From assembly GCF_900129045.1 (NCBI RefSeq), contig NZ_FQTX01000006.1, forward strand, positions 1-64,000: a stretch of 64,000 nt of DNA, read 5' to 3'. The position numbers and the translations under genes are program-made. The notes beneath the pieces are model-generated. The model ran no database searches and was not told the DNA's origin. It saw only the letters and a list, made by a program, of their open reading frames with translations. This DNA is from Bifidobacterium merycicum DSM 6492 (GTDB taxonomy: Bacteria > Actinomycetota > Actinomycetes > Actinomycetales > Bifidobacteriaceae). Positions 55,222-63,829 of the stretch are shown here, in pieces (position 1 is the stretch's first letter; every line of letters starts with the position of its first letter).

Positions 55222-55818
55222 TCAGCCCTGCTGTTCGCTTTCCAGTTTCGCCTTGAGATCGGCCAGTCCGGCGAAGCGGATATCGGTCGTCTCATGGACA
55301 TGGTCGGGGTTCTCGTTGAGATCCACGCCGCACTGGGAGCACAGGCCGCGGCAATCCTCGCGGCACAGCGGCTGCAACGGCAGCTCGTCAACCAACGTGT
55401 CGCGCAGCAGCGCTTCGAGGTTGGCGAACGCGCCGTTGTCGAACAGCGGGTAGGTGTCTTCGGACTCCTCCTCGCCGGCGATGATATCCACCTCATCCGG
55501 CTGGTTGCGGTTGTCACGCTCGTCCTTGTAGGGGAAGAACGCGGTGACGTGCGTGGTCCAATCGCGTTTGATGGGCTTCAGGCAGCGGGTGCATTCGGCG
55601 TGCACAGGAGCGTTGATGCTGGCGTTGAGAATCAGGCCGTCAACGATGGAATCGAACGAACCGTTGACGTGTACCGGCTCGCCTTCCTTCACGCCGATGA
55701 CCTCGTCGCCGATGCCGCTGGGTGCGGGGAAATCGGCGTCGATCTGCTTGGATTGCCCGGGGCGCGACGCGACCTGCGCGACGGGAACGGTCCAAGGGGA
55801 ATTTTCGATATGCGGCAT
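55222..55818 (-). CDS. YceD family (DUF177) protein
   Basis: 198 residues. The conserved cores are CTRCLKPIKRDW (Cys pair, about 78-89) and LPLQPLCREDCRGLCSQCGVDLNENPDH (about 150-177), typical of DUF177 with its CxxC elements. The family is coded just before rpmF almost everywhere and is linked with ribosome or 23S rRNA maturation. It starts four bases after the SepIVA-like gene, in one operon. Confidence 0.9.
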   Translation of the reverse strand: MPHIENSPWTVPVAQVASRPGQSKQIDADFPAPSGIGDEVIGVKEGEPVHVNGSFDSIVDGLILNASINAPVHAECTRCLKPIKRDWTTHVTAFFPYKDERDNRNQPDEVDIIAGEEESEDTYPLFDNGAFANLEALLRDTLVDELPLQPLCREDCRGLCSQCGVDLNENPDHVHETTDIRFAGLADLKAKLESEQQG

Positions 55819-55822
55819 GATG

Positions 55823-56674
55823 CTAAGCCTCCGGGTAGTCGTTCTGATCCACGTGCGGAAGTTGCTCGGCTGCGGCGCGCTGGCGTTCGTGCAGCACGTT
55901 CAGGCCGGCATCCACATCGCTGGTGAGTTTGGTCAATTGCTGGCGCAGGCCTTCCATCACCTTGGCGGAATAGTCGTCGGCGCCTTGCGTGAGATGATCC
56001 GCCTTGGCCTGGGCCGTGTTCAGTATGGTACGCGCCTTTTGCCGTGCCAAATCGGTCACGTTCTCCTGACCGGCGAGGAATTGCGCCTGGTCGTTGGCTT
56101 CCTTGATGGTGTCGGCGGCGCGGCTTTGGGCGGATGCGACGATGGCGTTGGCCTGGGTCTGCGCGCTTTCCAGACGGCGTTCCGCCTCGCGCATCAACGC
56201 GGATGCGCGTTCGAGCTGCACCGGCAGCATTTTCTTCAGCTCGTCGAGATTGGCCATGAGCGCATCACGATCGACCTTCACCAGACCGGGGGAGAAGAAT
56301 CCGCCCTTCGCCTCGTTCAACGTGTCCTCAAGCTTGCCGATCACGTCGTATACGGTGGTGAACTCGTCGTGGCTCGGATCCTCATCGTCCTCGGCGTTCT
56401 CGCGCAGATCGGGCAACGGGAACGGCGATTTGAAGGAGGGTTCGCGATTCGCGGGCGCGTCGTCGTCGAACGCCGGTTCGGAGGCGACCGTTTCGCCCAA
56501 CGGTGCACCCGTGCCTGCAAGCGGTGCGGGCACGGCTTCCGGCGCCGGCGCGGGAGGCACGGGTGCGGCGCCCGTCTGCGCAGGCGCGTTCTCGTTATCC
56601 GTCATGTCGACCACCGGATCACCGGTCAAATCCACATATCCGGTCGGGTGCTCGACATCGTTCTGCTCACTCAT
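55823..56674 (-). CDS. DivIVA/SepIVA-like coiled-coil protein
   Basis: 283 residues. The first 100 are acidic and Pro/Ala-rich and probably disordered. Residues about 105-270 are a helical coiled coil with [53 protein letters not shown] and long Ala/Glu/Gln heptads. The region and the place between coaD and the DUF177 gene resemble SepIVA (septum and polar growth factor) of mycobacteria. It overlaps coaD by 8 bases. A role in cell division or wall synthesis is inferred from synteny. Confidence 0.75.
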   Translation of the reverse strand: MSEQNDVEHPTGYVDLTGDPVVDMTDNENAPAQTGAAPVPPAPAPEAVPAPLAGTGAPLGETVASEPAFDDDAPANREPSFKSPFPLPDLRENAEDDEDPSHDEFTTVYDVIGKLEDTLNEAKGGFFSPGLVKVDRDALMANLDELKKMLPVQLERASALMREAERRLESAQTQANAIVASAQSRAADTIKEANDQAQFLAGQENVTDLARQKARTILNTAQAKADHLTQGADDYSAKVMEGLRQQLTKLTSDVDAGLNVLHERQRAAAEQLPHVDQNDYPEA

Positions 56675-57167
56675 GGGAGATCCTTTCCTTCCGTAGCGCC
56701 TCTTCCAACATCGGTATCACGCAATCCGGCACCATGCCGGTCACATCGCCGCCGTGACGTGCGACATCCTTGACGATGGAGCTTGAAATATGCTCCAGCA
56801 CGGGATTTGCCGGCAGGAACAGCGTTTCGATGCCGGCGATCTGACGGTTCACCAAGGCCATACCCAGTTCCGCCTCATAATCGCCGTTCTGACGCAACCC
56901 CTTCACGATCACGCTGGCGCCCACCTGTCTGCAATAGTCCGTGATCAGGCCGTCGGTGGACGAGACGACCACATTCCCGCAGCCTCGTTCCTCCAACGCC
57001 CTGCGGATGATGTCCACGCGGTCCTGCGCCGAAAACATCGGTGTTTTGGCCGCATTCACCGCGACCACCACATGCACTTCGTCGAAGAAGCGCGTGCTGC
57101 GCTCGATTACGTCAAGATGTCCGGCGGTCACGGGGTCGAACGAGCCGGGGCATACTGCTTTGGTCAT
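56667..57167 (-). CDS. coaD: Phosphopantetheine adenylyltransferase
   Basis: 166 residues. [21 protein letters not shown] contains the TxGH nucleotidyltransferase motif; [21 protein letters not shown] and the C-terminal [15 protein letters not shown] are family hallmarks. It makes dephospho-CoA, the penultimate CoA step. TAGGCT lies 6 bases before the ATG with no binding site, so it is probably leaderless. It leads the coaD, SepIVA-like, yceD, rpmF operon. Confidence 0.95.
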   Translation of the reverse strand: MTKAVCPGSFDPVTAGHLDVIERSTRFFDEVHVVVAVNAAKTPMFSAQDRVDIIRRALEERGCGNVVVSSTDGLITDYCRQVGASVIVKGLRQNGDYEAELGMALVNRQIAGIETLFLPANPVLEHISSSIVKDVARHGGDVTGMVPDCVIPMLEEALRKERISHE

Positions 57168-57276
57168 ACGAATAGCCTACCTCTTCATGCGGCAAGATAC
57201 GGCGTACGCGACGCGGGAAGCGAGAAAACATTATGATGGAGTCGGAAATGGCCGAACGCGTAAGGAGCTTATCGCA

Positions 57277-57561
57277 ATGAACACGTATCTCAATGGCGGC
57301 GATCCGCAGTCCACGCCGGATTCCGGCGCGGGCACGTCGGTTCTGGAGCGCCCCGAGGTCAAGGAGGAAACCCAGCGCTCCGACAATGGCGATGCGGACC
57401 GGTACGCGCACTACGTTTCGAAGGATCGCATCGCCGAATCGCGCATGACCGGCAGGCCCGTGGTGGCGTTGTGCGGCAAGATCTGGGTGCCGAAGCGCGA
57501 CCCCTCCCAGTTCCCGGTGTGCCCGGATTGCAAGCGCATCTATGAGGAGATGTTCCGCTGA
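57277..57561 (+). CDS. DUF3039 family small protein
   Basis: 94 residues, found mainly in actinobacteria and of unknown role. HYVSKDRIAESRMTGRPVVALCGKIWVPKRDPSQFPVCPDCKRIYEEM holds three Cys (LCGK and VCPDC) that may bind zinc. The N-terminal 35 residues are polar. TAAGGAG is 9 bases before ATG 57277, which decides the start inside a longer frame. It is divergent from coaD and ends in a shared strong terminator. Confidence 0.88.
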   Translation: MNTYLNGGDPQSTPDSGAGTSVLERPEVKEETQRSDNGDADRYAHYVSKDRIAESRMTGRPVVALCGKIWVPKRDPSQFPVCPDCKRIYEEMFR

Positions 57562-57605
57562 GATTTCCGGGCTTCCCCGGGTTGAGATTTCCCTCAGGAC
57601 GAGCC

Positions 57606-57644
57606 GGGGCCCGTTCACGCATATGCCGTGCGTGAACGGGCCCC
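57606..57644. terminator. Bidirectional terminator between DUF3039 and aldo-keto reductase genes
   Basis: GGGGCCCGTTCACGCA and TGCGTGAACGGGCCCC form a perfect 16-bp stem with a 7-base loop between convergent genes. Confidence 0.85.
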
Positions 57645-57676
57645 GACCGTTTGCGACAGTGCATGGTGCTGGACGA

Positions 57677-58687
57677 TCAGCGCCGCGAGATCTCGTCGAT
57701 GCGGGCGAGCTCCTCATCGCTGAACTCGGTGTTGCGCATCGCGCCGATGTTGTCCAGGATCTGCTGCGGCTTGGAAGCGCCGACCAGCACCGAGGTGACC
57801 GTGTCATCGTGCAGCAGCCAGGCCAACGCCATTTCGGCCAGCGTCTGCCCACGTTCGGCGGCGATGTCGTTCAGCTCGCGGATCTGCTGCAGACGTTCCG
57901 GCGTGAGTGCGGAACCTTGCAGGAACCGCGGGTCCAATGCGATGCGGCTGTCCGCCGGAATCCCATCGAGATACCGGTTCGTCAGCAGGCCCTGGGCCAG
58001 CGGTGAGAACGTGATCAGCCCCTTGCCCAGTCGTTTGGCGGTTTCCTTCAAACCGTTCCTCTCCACCGTGCGATCGAAGATGTTGTACCGGTTCTGGTTG
58101 ATGACGAACGGAACATGCAGATCGTCAAGGATCGCGGTGGCCTTCTCCAACGTCGGGCCGTCATAGTTGCTCAGACCCACGTACAGCGCCTTGCCGCTGG
58201 TCACCGCCGTGGCGAGCGCCCCCATGGTCTCCTCCAGCGGGGTGTTCGGGTCCATGCGGTGATGATAGAAGATGTCCACATAGTCAAGGCCGAGGCGCGT
58301 GAGGCTCTGATCGAGCGAAGCAAGCAGGTATTTGCGCGAACCGAAATCGCCGTACGGTCCGGTCCACATCTCATAACCGGCTTTGGTGCTCACAATCAGC
58401 TCGTCGCGGTGATGGCCGAAATATTCGCGCAACAGCCTGCCACAGTTCTTTTCGGCGCTGCCGGGTTCCGGGCCGTAGTTGTTGGCCAGATCGAAATGCG
58501 TGATGCCGTTGTCGAAGGCGGTGAACACGAGCCGTTTCATATGCTCGTATGGGGTCAAGTCGCCGAAATTATGCCAGAAGCCAAGCGAAAGGGCGGGGAG
58601 TTTGAGGCCGGATTCGCCGCAACGGCGGTATTCCATGGAGTCGTAGCGGTTGGGTGACGGCGTGTATACGGTGGTCGGTTCGAGCAT
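57677..58687 (-). CDS. Aldo/keto reductase
   Basis: 336-residue TIM-barrel NADPH-dependent oxidoreductase of the Kv-beta/YghZ group. FDLANNYGPEPGSAE contains the catalytic Asp and Tyr, VSTKAGYEMW the Lys and DIFYHHRMDP the His. SPLAQGLLTNRYLDGIPADSR and VGASKPQQILDNI bind cofactor. The group reduces short aldehydes such as L-glyceraldehyde 3-phosphate and methylglyoxal; the substrate here is unknown. ATG 58687 with AAGGAT upstream was chosen; the longer frame runs through a 9-base tandem repeat and is unlikely to be translated. Confidence 0.9.
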   Translation of the reverse strand: MLEPTTVYTPSPNRYDSMEYRRCGESGLKLPALSLGFWHNFGDLTPYEHMKRLVFTAFDNGITHFDLANNYGPEPGSAEKNCGRLLREYFGHHRDELIVSTKAGYEMWTGPYGDFGSRKYLLASLDQSLTRLGLDYVDIFYHHRMDPNTPLEETMGALATAVTSGKALYVGLSNYDGPTLEKATAILDDLHVPFVINQNRYNIFDRTVERNGLKETAKRLGKGLITFSPLAQGLLTNRYLDGIPADSRIALDPRFLQGSALTPERLQQIRELNDIAAERGQTLAEMALAWLLHDDTVTSVLVGASKPQQILDNIGAMRNTEFSDEELARIDEISRR

Positions 58688-58731
58688 GATGCAATCCTTC
58701 ATTGGATGATCGGATGGTCGAACCCATGGTA

Positions 58732-58785
58732 GCGCGGATTGTGCGGATTGTGCGGATTGCACAGATTGCACAGATCGCACAGATC
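58732..58785. repeat. Six tandem 9-base units upstream of the aldo-keto reductase
   Basis: GCGCGGATT, GTGCGGATT twice, GCACAGATT, GCACAGATC twice. The first half (GTGCGGATT) and second half (GCACAGATT) are diverged versions. It lies in the promoter region between the reductase and the pncB terminator, so copy number could influence expression. Confidence 0.85.
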
Positions 58786-58802
58786 GCGGTATGGGCGATA
58801 AG

Positions 58803-58843
58803 GAAACGGCTGCGAACGTCTTCAGGGCGCTCGCAGCCGTTTC
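58803..58843 (-). terminator. Terminator of pncB
   Basis: GAAACGGCTGCGA and TCGCAGCCGTTTC form a perfect 13-bp stem with a 15-base loop, 15 bases after the pncB stop. Confidence 0.8.
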
Positions 58844-58857
58844 GAGGGTAGATCACG

Positions 58858-60180
58858 TCACAGCACGGTGATTTCGGTGGGGATGACCGGATCGCCCTTC
58901 ATGAGGCTTTGTGCGGTGATCGGCAGTTCGTTCAGCGCGGCGGCGCGGTAGTCATGCGCACGCATGATCGCGTCGTGACCCTGCCAGCTGGAATCGATCT
59001 GACCATGATCGACGTACTCCACCAGCAGATCCTTCCAACCCTCGTCCGGCGTGTAACCGGCGAGCTTCTCCTCGGAACCGGAGATCACATGCTCGGCGTC
59101 GGCCAGATTGTATTCGTAGGAACGGTAGGCGAGCTTGCGGCCCGGAGTGGTGGCCTTATCCTTGCTCTTCTTCATGACCGGTGCCATCACGCCGTCCGCG
59201 CCCTCACGCTCGGTGAGCTTGTACACCATGGCGCAAGTGGGGGCGCCGGAACCGGTGACCAGCATGGTGCCCACGCCGTAGGAGTCGACCGGCGCGGTCT
59301 GCAATGCGGCCAGCGCGTACTCGTCCAGATCGTTGGTGACGGTGATGCGCGTGTTGGTGGCTCCCAGCGCGTCCAGCTGGTTGCGCACGCGCTGCGCCAG
59401 GGAGGCGAGGTCGCCGGAATCGATGCGCACGCCGCCCAGTTCGGGGCCTGCCACCTCGACGGCGGTTTTCACGGCCTCCTCGATGTTGTACGTGTCCACC
59501 AGCAGCGTGGTGTTCCGACCCAACGCCGCGATCTGCGATTCGAAGGCGCTGCGCTCATCGTCATGCACCAGCGTGAAGCAATGCGCCGCGGTGCCGATCG
59601 CCTTCAAACCGTACAGCTGCGCGGCCAGCAGATTGGCGGTTCCCTGGAATCCGCCCACCACGGCGGCGCGAGCGGCCGCCACCGCGGACCATTCGTTCGT
59701 GCGGCGTCCGCCCATATCCATGCACGGGCGGTCCTTCGCGGCGCTCACCATGCGGCTTGCGGCGGAGGCGACCGCGGAATCATAGTTCAGGATCGACAGC
59801 ACCAGCGTCTCCAACAGGGTGCATTCACCGAACGTGCCCTCGATCTGCAGGATCGGCGAGTTCGGGAAGAACATCTCGCCTTCGCGGTAGCCCTTGATGG
59901 ACCCGGAGAAGTGGAAGTTCTCCAGCCAATCGATGGTTTCGGGGCTCACCACCTTGCGGTCGGCCAGGAACTTCAGGTCCTCGTCATCCAGATGGAAATG
60001 CTCGAGCGCGTCGAGAATGCGCCCGGTTCCGGCGACCACGCCGTAGCGCCGTCCCGCGGGCAGATGCCTGGTGAACACCTCGAACACGCATTTGCGGTTT
60101 GCGGTGCCGTCCTTCAGGCAGGCGTCCAGCATCGTGTACTCGTACATGTCGGTCATAAGGGCCGGCGAATAATCCACCAT
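58858..60180 (-). CDS. pncB: Nicotinate phosphoribosyltransferase
   Basis: 440 residues. ALMTDMYEYTMLDACLKDG at the N-terminus, GTFGECTLLETLVLSILNYDSAVASAASRM, the segment LLVDTYNIEEAV and GGVRIDSGDLASLAQRVR are the NAPRTase family motifs. It condenses nicotinate with PRPP in NAD salvage. GGACGGAAGA precedes the ATG. A perfect-length 17-base tandem repeat lies 25 bases upstream, in the probable promoter, and may be the site of an NAD-pathway regulator. Confidence 0.94.
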   Translation of the reverse strand: MVDYSPALMTDMYEYTMLDACLKDGTANRKCVFEVFTRHLPAGRRYGVVAGTGRILDALEHFHLDDEDLKFLADRKVVSPETIDWLENFHFSGSIKGYREGEMFFPNSPILQIEGTFGECTLLETLVLSILNYDSAVASAASRMVSAAKDRPCMDMGGRRTNEWSAVAAARAAVVGGFQGTANLLAAQLYGLKAIGTAAHCFTLVHDDERSAFESQIAALGRNTTLLVDTYNIEEAVKTAVEVAGPELGGVRIDSGDLASLAQRVRNQLDALGATNTRITVTNDLDEYALAALQTAPVDSYGVGTMLVTGSGAPTCAMVYKLTEREGADGVMAPVMKKSKDKATTPGRKLAYRSYEYNLADAEHVISGSEEKLAGYTPDEGWKDLLVEYVDHGQIDSSWQGHDAIMRAHDYRAAALNELPITAQSLMKGDPVIPTEITVL

Positions 60181-60204
60181 TCTTCCGTCCTGTCTCGTGG
60201 TGAC

Positions 60205-60238
60205 TGATAGTCATTCAGACTTGATAGTTACTCAGACT
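60205..60238. promoter_or_regulatory. Tandem 17-base direct repeat in the pncB promoter region
   Basis: TGATAGTCATTCAGACT (60205-60221) is followed at once by TGATAGTTACTCAGACT (60222-60238), 15 of 17 positions identical. Head-to-tail copies at this spacing fit a regulator that binds on one DNA face about every 1.6 turns or a cooperative repressor. No regulator gene is adjacent. Confidence 0.55.
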
Positions 60239-60393
60239 GTATGTCTTAGGCCGCCCTTGCGCAATGGGAAGGCTCGCCACACGGAATGATGGGGCGACTG
60301 GTCGGATGGGAACCGCTGGATGGGAACCGCCGGTGCGGGCGTTCCGGCATGAGGATGAAGGCATGAGGACGGCGTGCGCGTAAGCTGGGGCGC

Positions 60394-61158
60394 ATGGTTG
60401 AAATCACAGATATGTTGGGTGAACGTTCCATTGTCCGTGCGGATGGTCGCAAGGTCGACGAATTGCGACCGGTGCGCATCACGCGTCACTTCACGGACGC
60501 GCCGGAAGGCTCCGTGCTCATCGAATGCGGCAATACGCGCGTGATGTGCACGGCCACCTTCACCGCCGGCGTGCCGCGCTGGCGTAAGGATTCCGGACTG
60601 GGTTGGGTCACCGCCGAGTACGCGATGCTGCCGAGAGCCACCGCCGAGCGCACCGACCGCGAATCCGTCCGCGGCAAGATCGGCGGTCGTACGCACGAGA
60701 TCAGCCGTCTGATCGGACGCTGCCTGCGCGGCGTGGCCGACATGAAGGCGCTGGGCGAGAACATGATCCAGATCGATTGCGACGTGTTGCAGGCCGATGG
60801 TGGCACGCGCACCGCTTCCGTGACCGGCGCGTACGTGGCGCTGGTCGATGCGCTGAATTGGGCCGAACAGCATCGTCATATCCGTTCCGCCAAGAAGGTG
60901 CTCACCGATTGCGTGTCCGCGGTGTCGGTCGGCGTGATCAGCGGTACGCCCATGCTGGACCTGCCGTATACGGAGGATAGCTCCGCCATGACCGACATGA
61001 ACGTCGCCATGACCGGTTCCGGCACGTTCATCGAACTGCAGGGCACCGCCGAACATCGTCCGTTCACCCGCGAGGAGCTCGGCACGCTGCTCGACCTGGC
61101 CGAGAAGGGCAACAAGGAACTGCAGGCGGCCCAGCGTGCGGCGCTCGCCGAGGACTGA
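60394..61158 (+). CDS. rph: Ribonuclease PH
   Basis: 254-residue phosphorolytic exoribonuclease for tRNA 3' ends. [69 protein letters not shown] and the C-terminal EEL helix are all typical. TAAGCT lies 7 bases before the ATG with no binding site, so it is probably leaderless. rdgB follows after 98 bases on the same strand, the usual order in actinobacteria. Confidence 0.96.
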   Translation: MVEITDMLGERSIVRADGRKVDELRPVRITRHFTDAPEGSVLIECGNTRVMCTATFTAGVPRWRKDSGLGWVTAEYAMLPRATAERTDRESVRGKIGGRTHEISRLIGRCLRGVADMKALGENMIQIDCDVLQADGGTRTASVTGAYVALVDALNWAEQHRHIRSAKKVLTDCVSAVSVGVISGTPMLDLPYTEDSSAMTDMNVAMTGSGTFIELQGTAEHRPFTREELGTLLDLAEKGNKELQAAQRAALAED

Positions 61159-61256
61159 TCGCCGGCAGCAGCACTGACGGCATCAGCATTGCCGGCATTG
61201 GAATCAATGACATCATCGGCGTTCAAGGAACGCTGAACGGTACCAAAGGAGACATC

Positions 61257-61916
61257 ATGCGCATCATCGTCGCCACGCATAACGAAGGCAAGCTCAAGGA
61301 GATTCGCCGCATCCTCGCCGAGGATCTGGGCGAGACGGCCGAGCAGGTGGAACTGGTTTCCGCCGGTTCGCTGAACCTTCCCGACCCGGTGGAGGACGGC
61401 GTCACCTTCCAGGAGAACGCGCTGCTCAAGGCGCGAGACGTGGCCTCCCGCACCGGATGCCCGACCATCGCCGACGATTCCGGCTTGATCGTGGACGTGA
61501 TGGGAGCCGCACCCGGCATCCTCTCCGCCCGTTGGGCCGGCGAACACGGCAACGACAAGGCCAACAACGCGCTGCTGCTGGCCCAGCTGGCCGATATTCC
61601 GGACGCCAAGCGTACCGCGCGTTTCCGTTGCGCCGCCGCGCTGGTGGTGCCGGGCGAAGCCGAATCCGCTCCGTACCCGATCGCATCCGAAACCGTGGAA
61701 CTCGGCGAAATGCCGGGCGTGCTGCTGCACGAGCCGCACGGAACGAACGGTTTCGGCTACGATCCGCTGTTCGTGCCGGACGATCAGCCCGCATGCGCCG
61801 TCGAGGCGGGTGAACGACTCACCTCGGCCGAGATGACCCCGGAGGAGAAGAACGCCATCTCCCATCGCGGCAAGGCACTGAAGGCCCTGGTGCCGGCGGT
61901 CCGCGCACTGTTCTGA
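61257..61916 (+). CDS. rdgB: Non-canonical purine NTP pyrophosphatase (RdgB/HAM1)
   Basis: 219 residues. IIVATHNEGKLKEIR at the N-terminus, DGVTFQENALLKA, IADDSGLIVDVMGAAPGILSARWAG and GTNGFGYDPLFVPD are the Ham1 motifs. It removes ITP, dITP and XTP from the nucleotide pool. AAAGGAGA precedes the ATG. A region of about 25 residues between RWAG and the central core is as in other actinobacteria. Confidence 0.95.
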   Translation: MRIIVATHNEGKLKEIRRILAEDLGETAEQVELVSAGSLNLPDPVEDGVTFQENALLKARDVASRTGCPTIADDSGLIVDVMGAAPGILSARWAGEHGNDKANNALLLAQLADIPDAKRTARFRCAAALVVPGEAESAPYPIASETVELGEMPGVLLHEPHGTNGFGYDPLFVPDDQPACAVEAGERLTSAEMTPEEKNAISHRGKALKALVPAVRALF

Positions 61917-61967
61917 CCTCCGCCGGTTCGCGCACCGCTCCGGTCTCCGCCAAAATCCACTCCCCAT

Positions 61968-62121
61968 CCTCAAAATCGGACAAAATCCCCCTGTTTTTGT
62001 CTGATTTTGAGGAAGGGGATGGCGAGCGGGGTAGGGACTGCAGCCGCGTTATCCTCTCGACCCTCGAACTGTCCATCCTCAAAATCGGACAGAATTGGGC
62101 TGGTTTTGTCCGATTTTGAGG
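61968..62121. repeat. Two related hairpins built from CCTCAAAATCGGAC
   Basis: CCTCAAAATCGGAC pairs with GTCTGATTTTGAGG in the first hairpin (61968-62012, extended by CCCC/GGGG to 61963-62018) and with GTCCGATTTTGAGG in the second (62077-62121). The arm thus occurs four times in 155 bases between the convergent rdgB and AEC genes. It may serve as paired terminators or be a repeated palindromic element. Confidence 0.8.
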
Positions 62122-62143
62122 TGAAACAGGCGAATCGCGGGGC

Positions 62144-63154
62144 TCACACGCCCATCGCCGGGAACAGGCAGTGCGCGGCGGTCATCATGACCAGGCTCAG
62201 CACGGCGGTGATGGTCAGCGAGAATCCGGCGAGCTTGGCGTTGCCCAGAACCTTGTCGGTGAACAGCGTGGAGAACACGGCGATCGGTGCGAGGCAGCAC
62301 AGCGCCACGGCTTCACGGATCGGTGCGGAGAAAGGCAGCAGGAGCCACGCCACGGCCGCGAACAGGATCGCGAACGGCACGCGCCATCCGATCACCGTCA
62401 GCACGTCCTTCACGTCACGGCGCGACGCGGGCAGATCCATCAGCATGCCCACCATCAGCATCGCGCAGAACGAGTTCGCATTCGACAGGGGCTGCACCAT
62501 CGTGGCGATCCAACCGGGAATCTTCACTTGGGCGAGCGTGAGCACGATCATCAGCATGTACACGTCGAACGGCACCGACCCGAAGAATCCCTTCAACACG
62601 TTGCGCATCAACGCCCTTCGCGCCAAGCGGCGGGAGTCCTTGTCCTTCGGCTTGACATACGGCAGGGTCGGCGCGTCGCCGACATACTGTTCGCTCAACG
62701 TCTTGCCCGGCTGGATGTGCAGCAGCAGCTGCGTCATCACATTGGTGCCGGCCGCCACCATCACGCAATTGCCGATGTCGAACATCGCGGACGGCACGAT
62801 GGCCGCCGTCCCCAGGAACGCGGAAACCACGGGGAAGCAGAAGCAACCCACGTTGAATCCGGAACCGTTGAGCATCATGAACGCACGTCTCGCCACGGGT
62901 TTGTGCATGGTGGTGAGGAAGATCACCACGGGTGGAATGGTGACGACGACCAGGCCGAACACGGAGATCCACAGCAGTTTGATCTCATGCGGATTCGTCG
63001 CGAACGAGTAGATGATCGCACCCGGCAGCACCAGATCGAAAATCGCCGTTTGCATGATCTTGTAGTCGCGTTGCCCGAAGAGACCGGCGCGTTTGAACGC
63101 GTAACCGGCCAGAATGATCAGCAGTAATGCGATGGGTTGGATAAGCGCCGACAT
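62144..63154 (-). CDS. AEC-family transporter (auxin efflux carrier fold)
   Basis: 336 residues, about ten membrane segments in two five-helix halves: the first from 1 to 155, the second from about 195 to 336, with a basic cytoplasmic loop (KPKDKDSRRLARRALMRNVLKG) between. GSGFNVGCFCFPVVSAF and the corresponding FCAMLMVGMLMDL in the second half mark the crossover helices. Family members move malate and other small organic anions; substrate not predictable. GGGAACGAGAAG precedes ATG 63154, which is preferred to a start 19 codons earlier. It is convergent with rdgB. Confidence 0.85.
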   Translation of the reverse strand: MSALIQPIALLLIILAGYAFKRAGLFGQRDYKIMQTAIFDLVLPGAIIYSFATNPHEIKLLWISVFGLVVVTIPPVVIFLTTMHKPVARRAFMMLNGSGFNVGCFCFPVVSAFLGTAAIVPSAMFDIGNCVMVAAGTNVMTQLLLHIQPGKTLSEQYVGDAPTLPYVKPKDKDSRRLARRALMRNVLKGFFGSVPFDVYMLMIVLTLAQVKIPGWIATMVQPLSNANSFCAMLMVGMLMDLPASRRDVKDVLTVIGWRVPFAILFAAVAWLLLPFSAPIREAVALCCLAPIAVFSTLFTDKVLGNAKLAGFSLTITAVLSLVMMTAAHCLFPAMGV

Positions 63155-63350
63155 CTTCTCGTTCCCTGTCTCTTCTTCGTCATGCGTTCCGGGCATCACG
63201 TCCTTGGTCACCGTCGTGGATCTGCGCGGAACCGATTGTCATCTTAGACGCGATGTGCTGGATGATCGCCGGTTCTTCCATAGTGGGAAGGGAAATCCAG
63301 CATTCGGGGAATGTTGCGATTCGAGGAAGGCCAAGCGATCGGATAGGTCG

Positions 63351-63425
63351 GATGATCGGAATGCGGATGACCGGAATGCAGATAAGTGGAATGCGGATAA
63401 CCGGCAATACAAATAAGCGAAATAC
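63351..63425. repeat. Five degenerate tandem 15-base units
   Basis: GATGATCGGAATGCG, GATGACCGGAATGCA, GATAAGTGGAATGCG, GATAACCGGCAATAC and AAATAAGCGAAATAC follow head to tail, with related sequence just upstream. They lie downstream of tRNA-Leu (minus strand) and upstream of the AEC gene. The remainder of the 63155-63450 gap shows nothing else clear. Confidence 0.8.
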
Positions 63426-63451
63426 GACAGAGCCGCGATGATGCAAGGAAG

Positions 63452-63532
63452 TGCGCGAGATGGGACTTGAACCCACACGTCAAAGACACAGGAACCTAAA
63501 TCCTGCGCGTCTACCAATTCCGCCACTCGCGC
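63452..63532 (-). tRNA. tRNA-Leu (anticodon TAG)
   Basis: Acceptor arms GCGCGAG and CTCGCGC with discriminator A, anticodon arm CAGGA-TTTAGGT-TCCTG with anticodon TAG, a short class II variable arm, and T-arm GTGGGTTCAAGTCCCAT. CCA is not encoded, unlike its two tRNA neighbours in this window. Confidence 0.93.
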
Positions 63533-63561
63533 GTGCCATCCGCCATTGGCGGATATACAAA

Positions 63562-63590
63562 ACCCTAGACGGGTGAACCCCATCTAGGGT
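63562..63590 (-). terminator. Terminator of tRNA-Thr
   Basis: ACCCTAGA and TCTAGGGT form an 8-bp stem; on the minus strand TTTTG follows. It lies 2 bases after the encoded CCA of tRNA-Thr. Confidence 0.75.
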
Positions 63591-63592
63591 GA

Positions 63593-63668
63593 TGGAGCCA
63601 CTTGTCAGAATCGAACTGACGACCTGCTCATTACGAGTGAGCCGCTCTACCGACTGAGCTAAAGTGGC
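63593..63668 (-). tRNA. tRNA-Thr (anticodon CGT), CCA encoded
   Basis: Acceptor arms GCCACTT and AAGTGGC, D-arm AGCTCAGTCGGTAGAGC, anticodon arm GCTCA-CTCGTAA-TGAGC with anticodon CGT, T-arm CGTCAGTTCGATTCTGAC, and an encoded CCA after the discriminator T. Confidence 0.96.
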
Positions 63669-63829
63669 GATGCTGGTGAATCGTATACACAATCCACGCA
63701 CAAAACAATGAGTGTACCGGAAAATGTGGATTTGTCCAAATCGGATCATCCGGCACGTCGCATGATCGGCGATGGTGCTTTGGTGCCTCGCGCCCCGCCG
63801 CGACTGGCGGCATGGCTATTCTGTTAAAC

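Noticed and set aside
57112-58780. Aldo-keto reductase start at 58780
   Set aside because: The added 31 residues come from the 9-base tandem repeat (SVQ/SAQ units) and are not part of the family.
63351-63425. CRISPR-like repeats
   Set aside because: Units are 15 bases and contiguous, so this is a tandem minisatellite.
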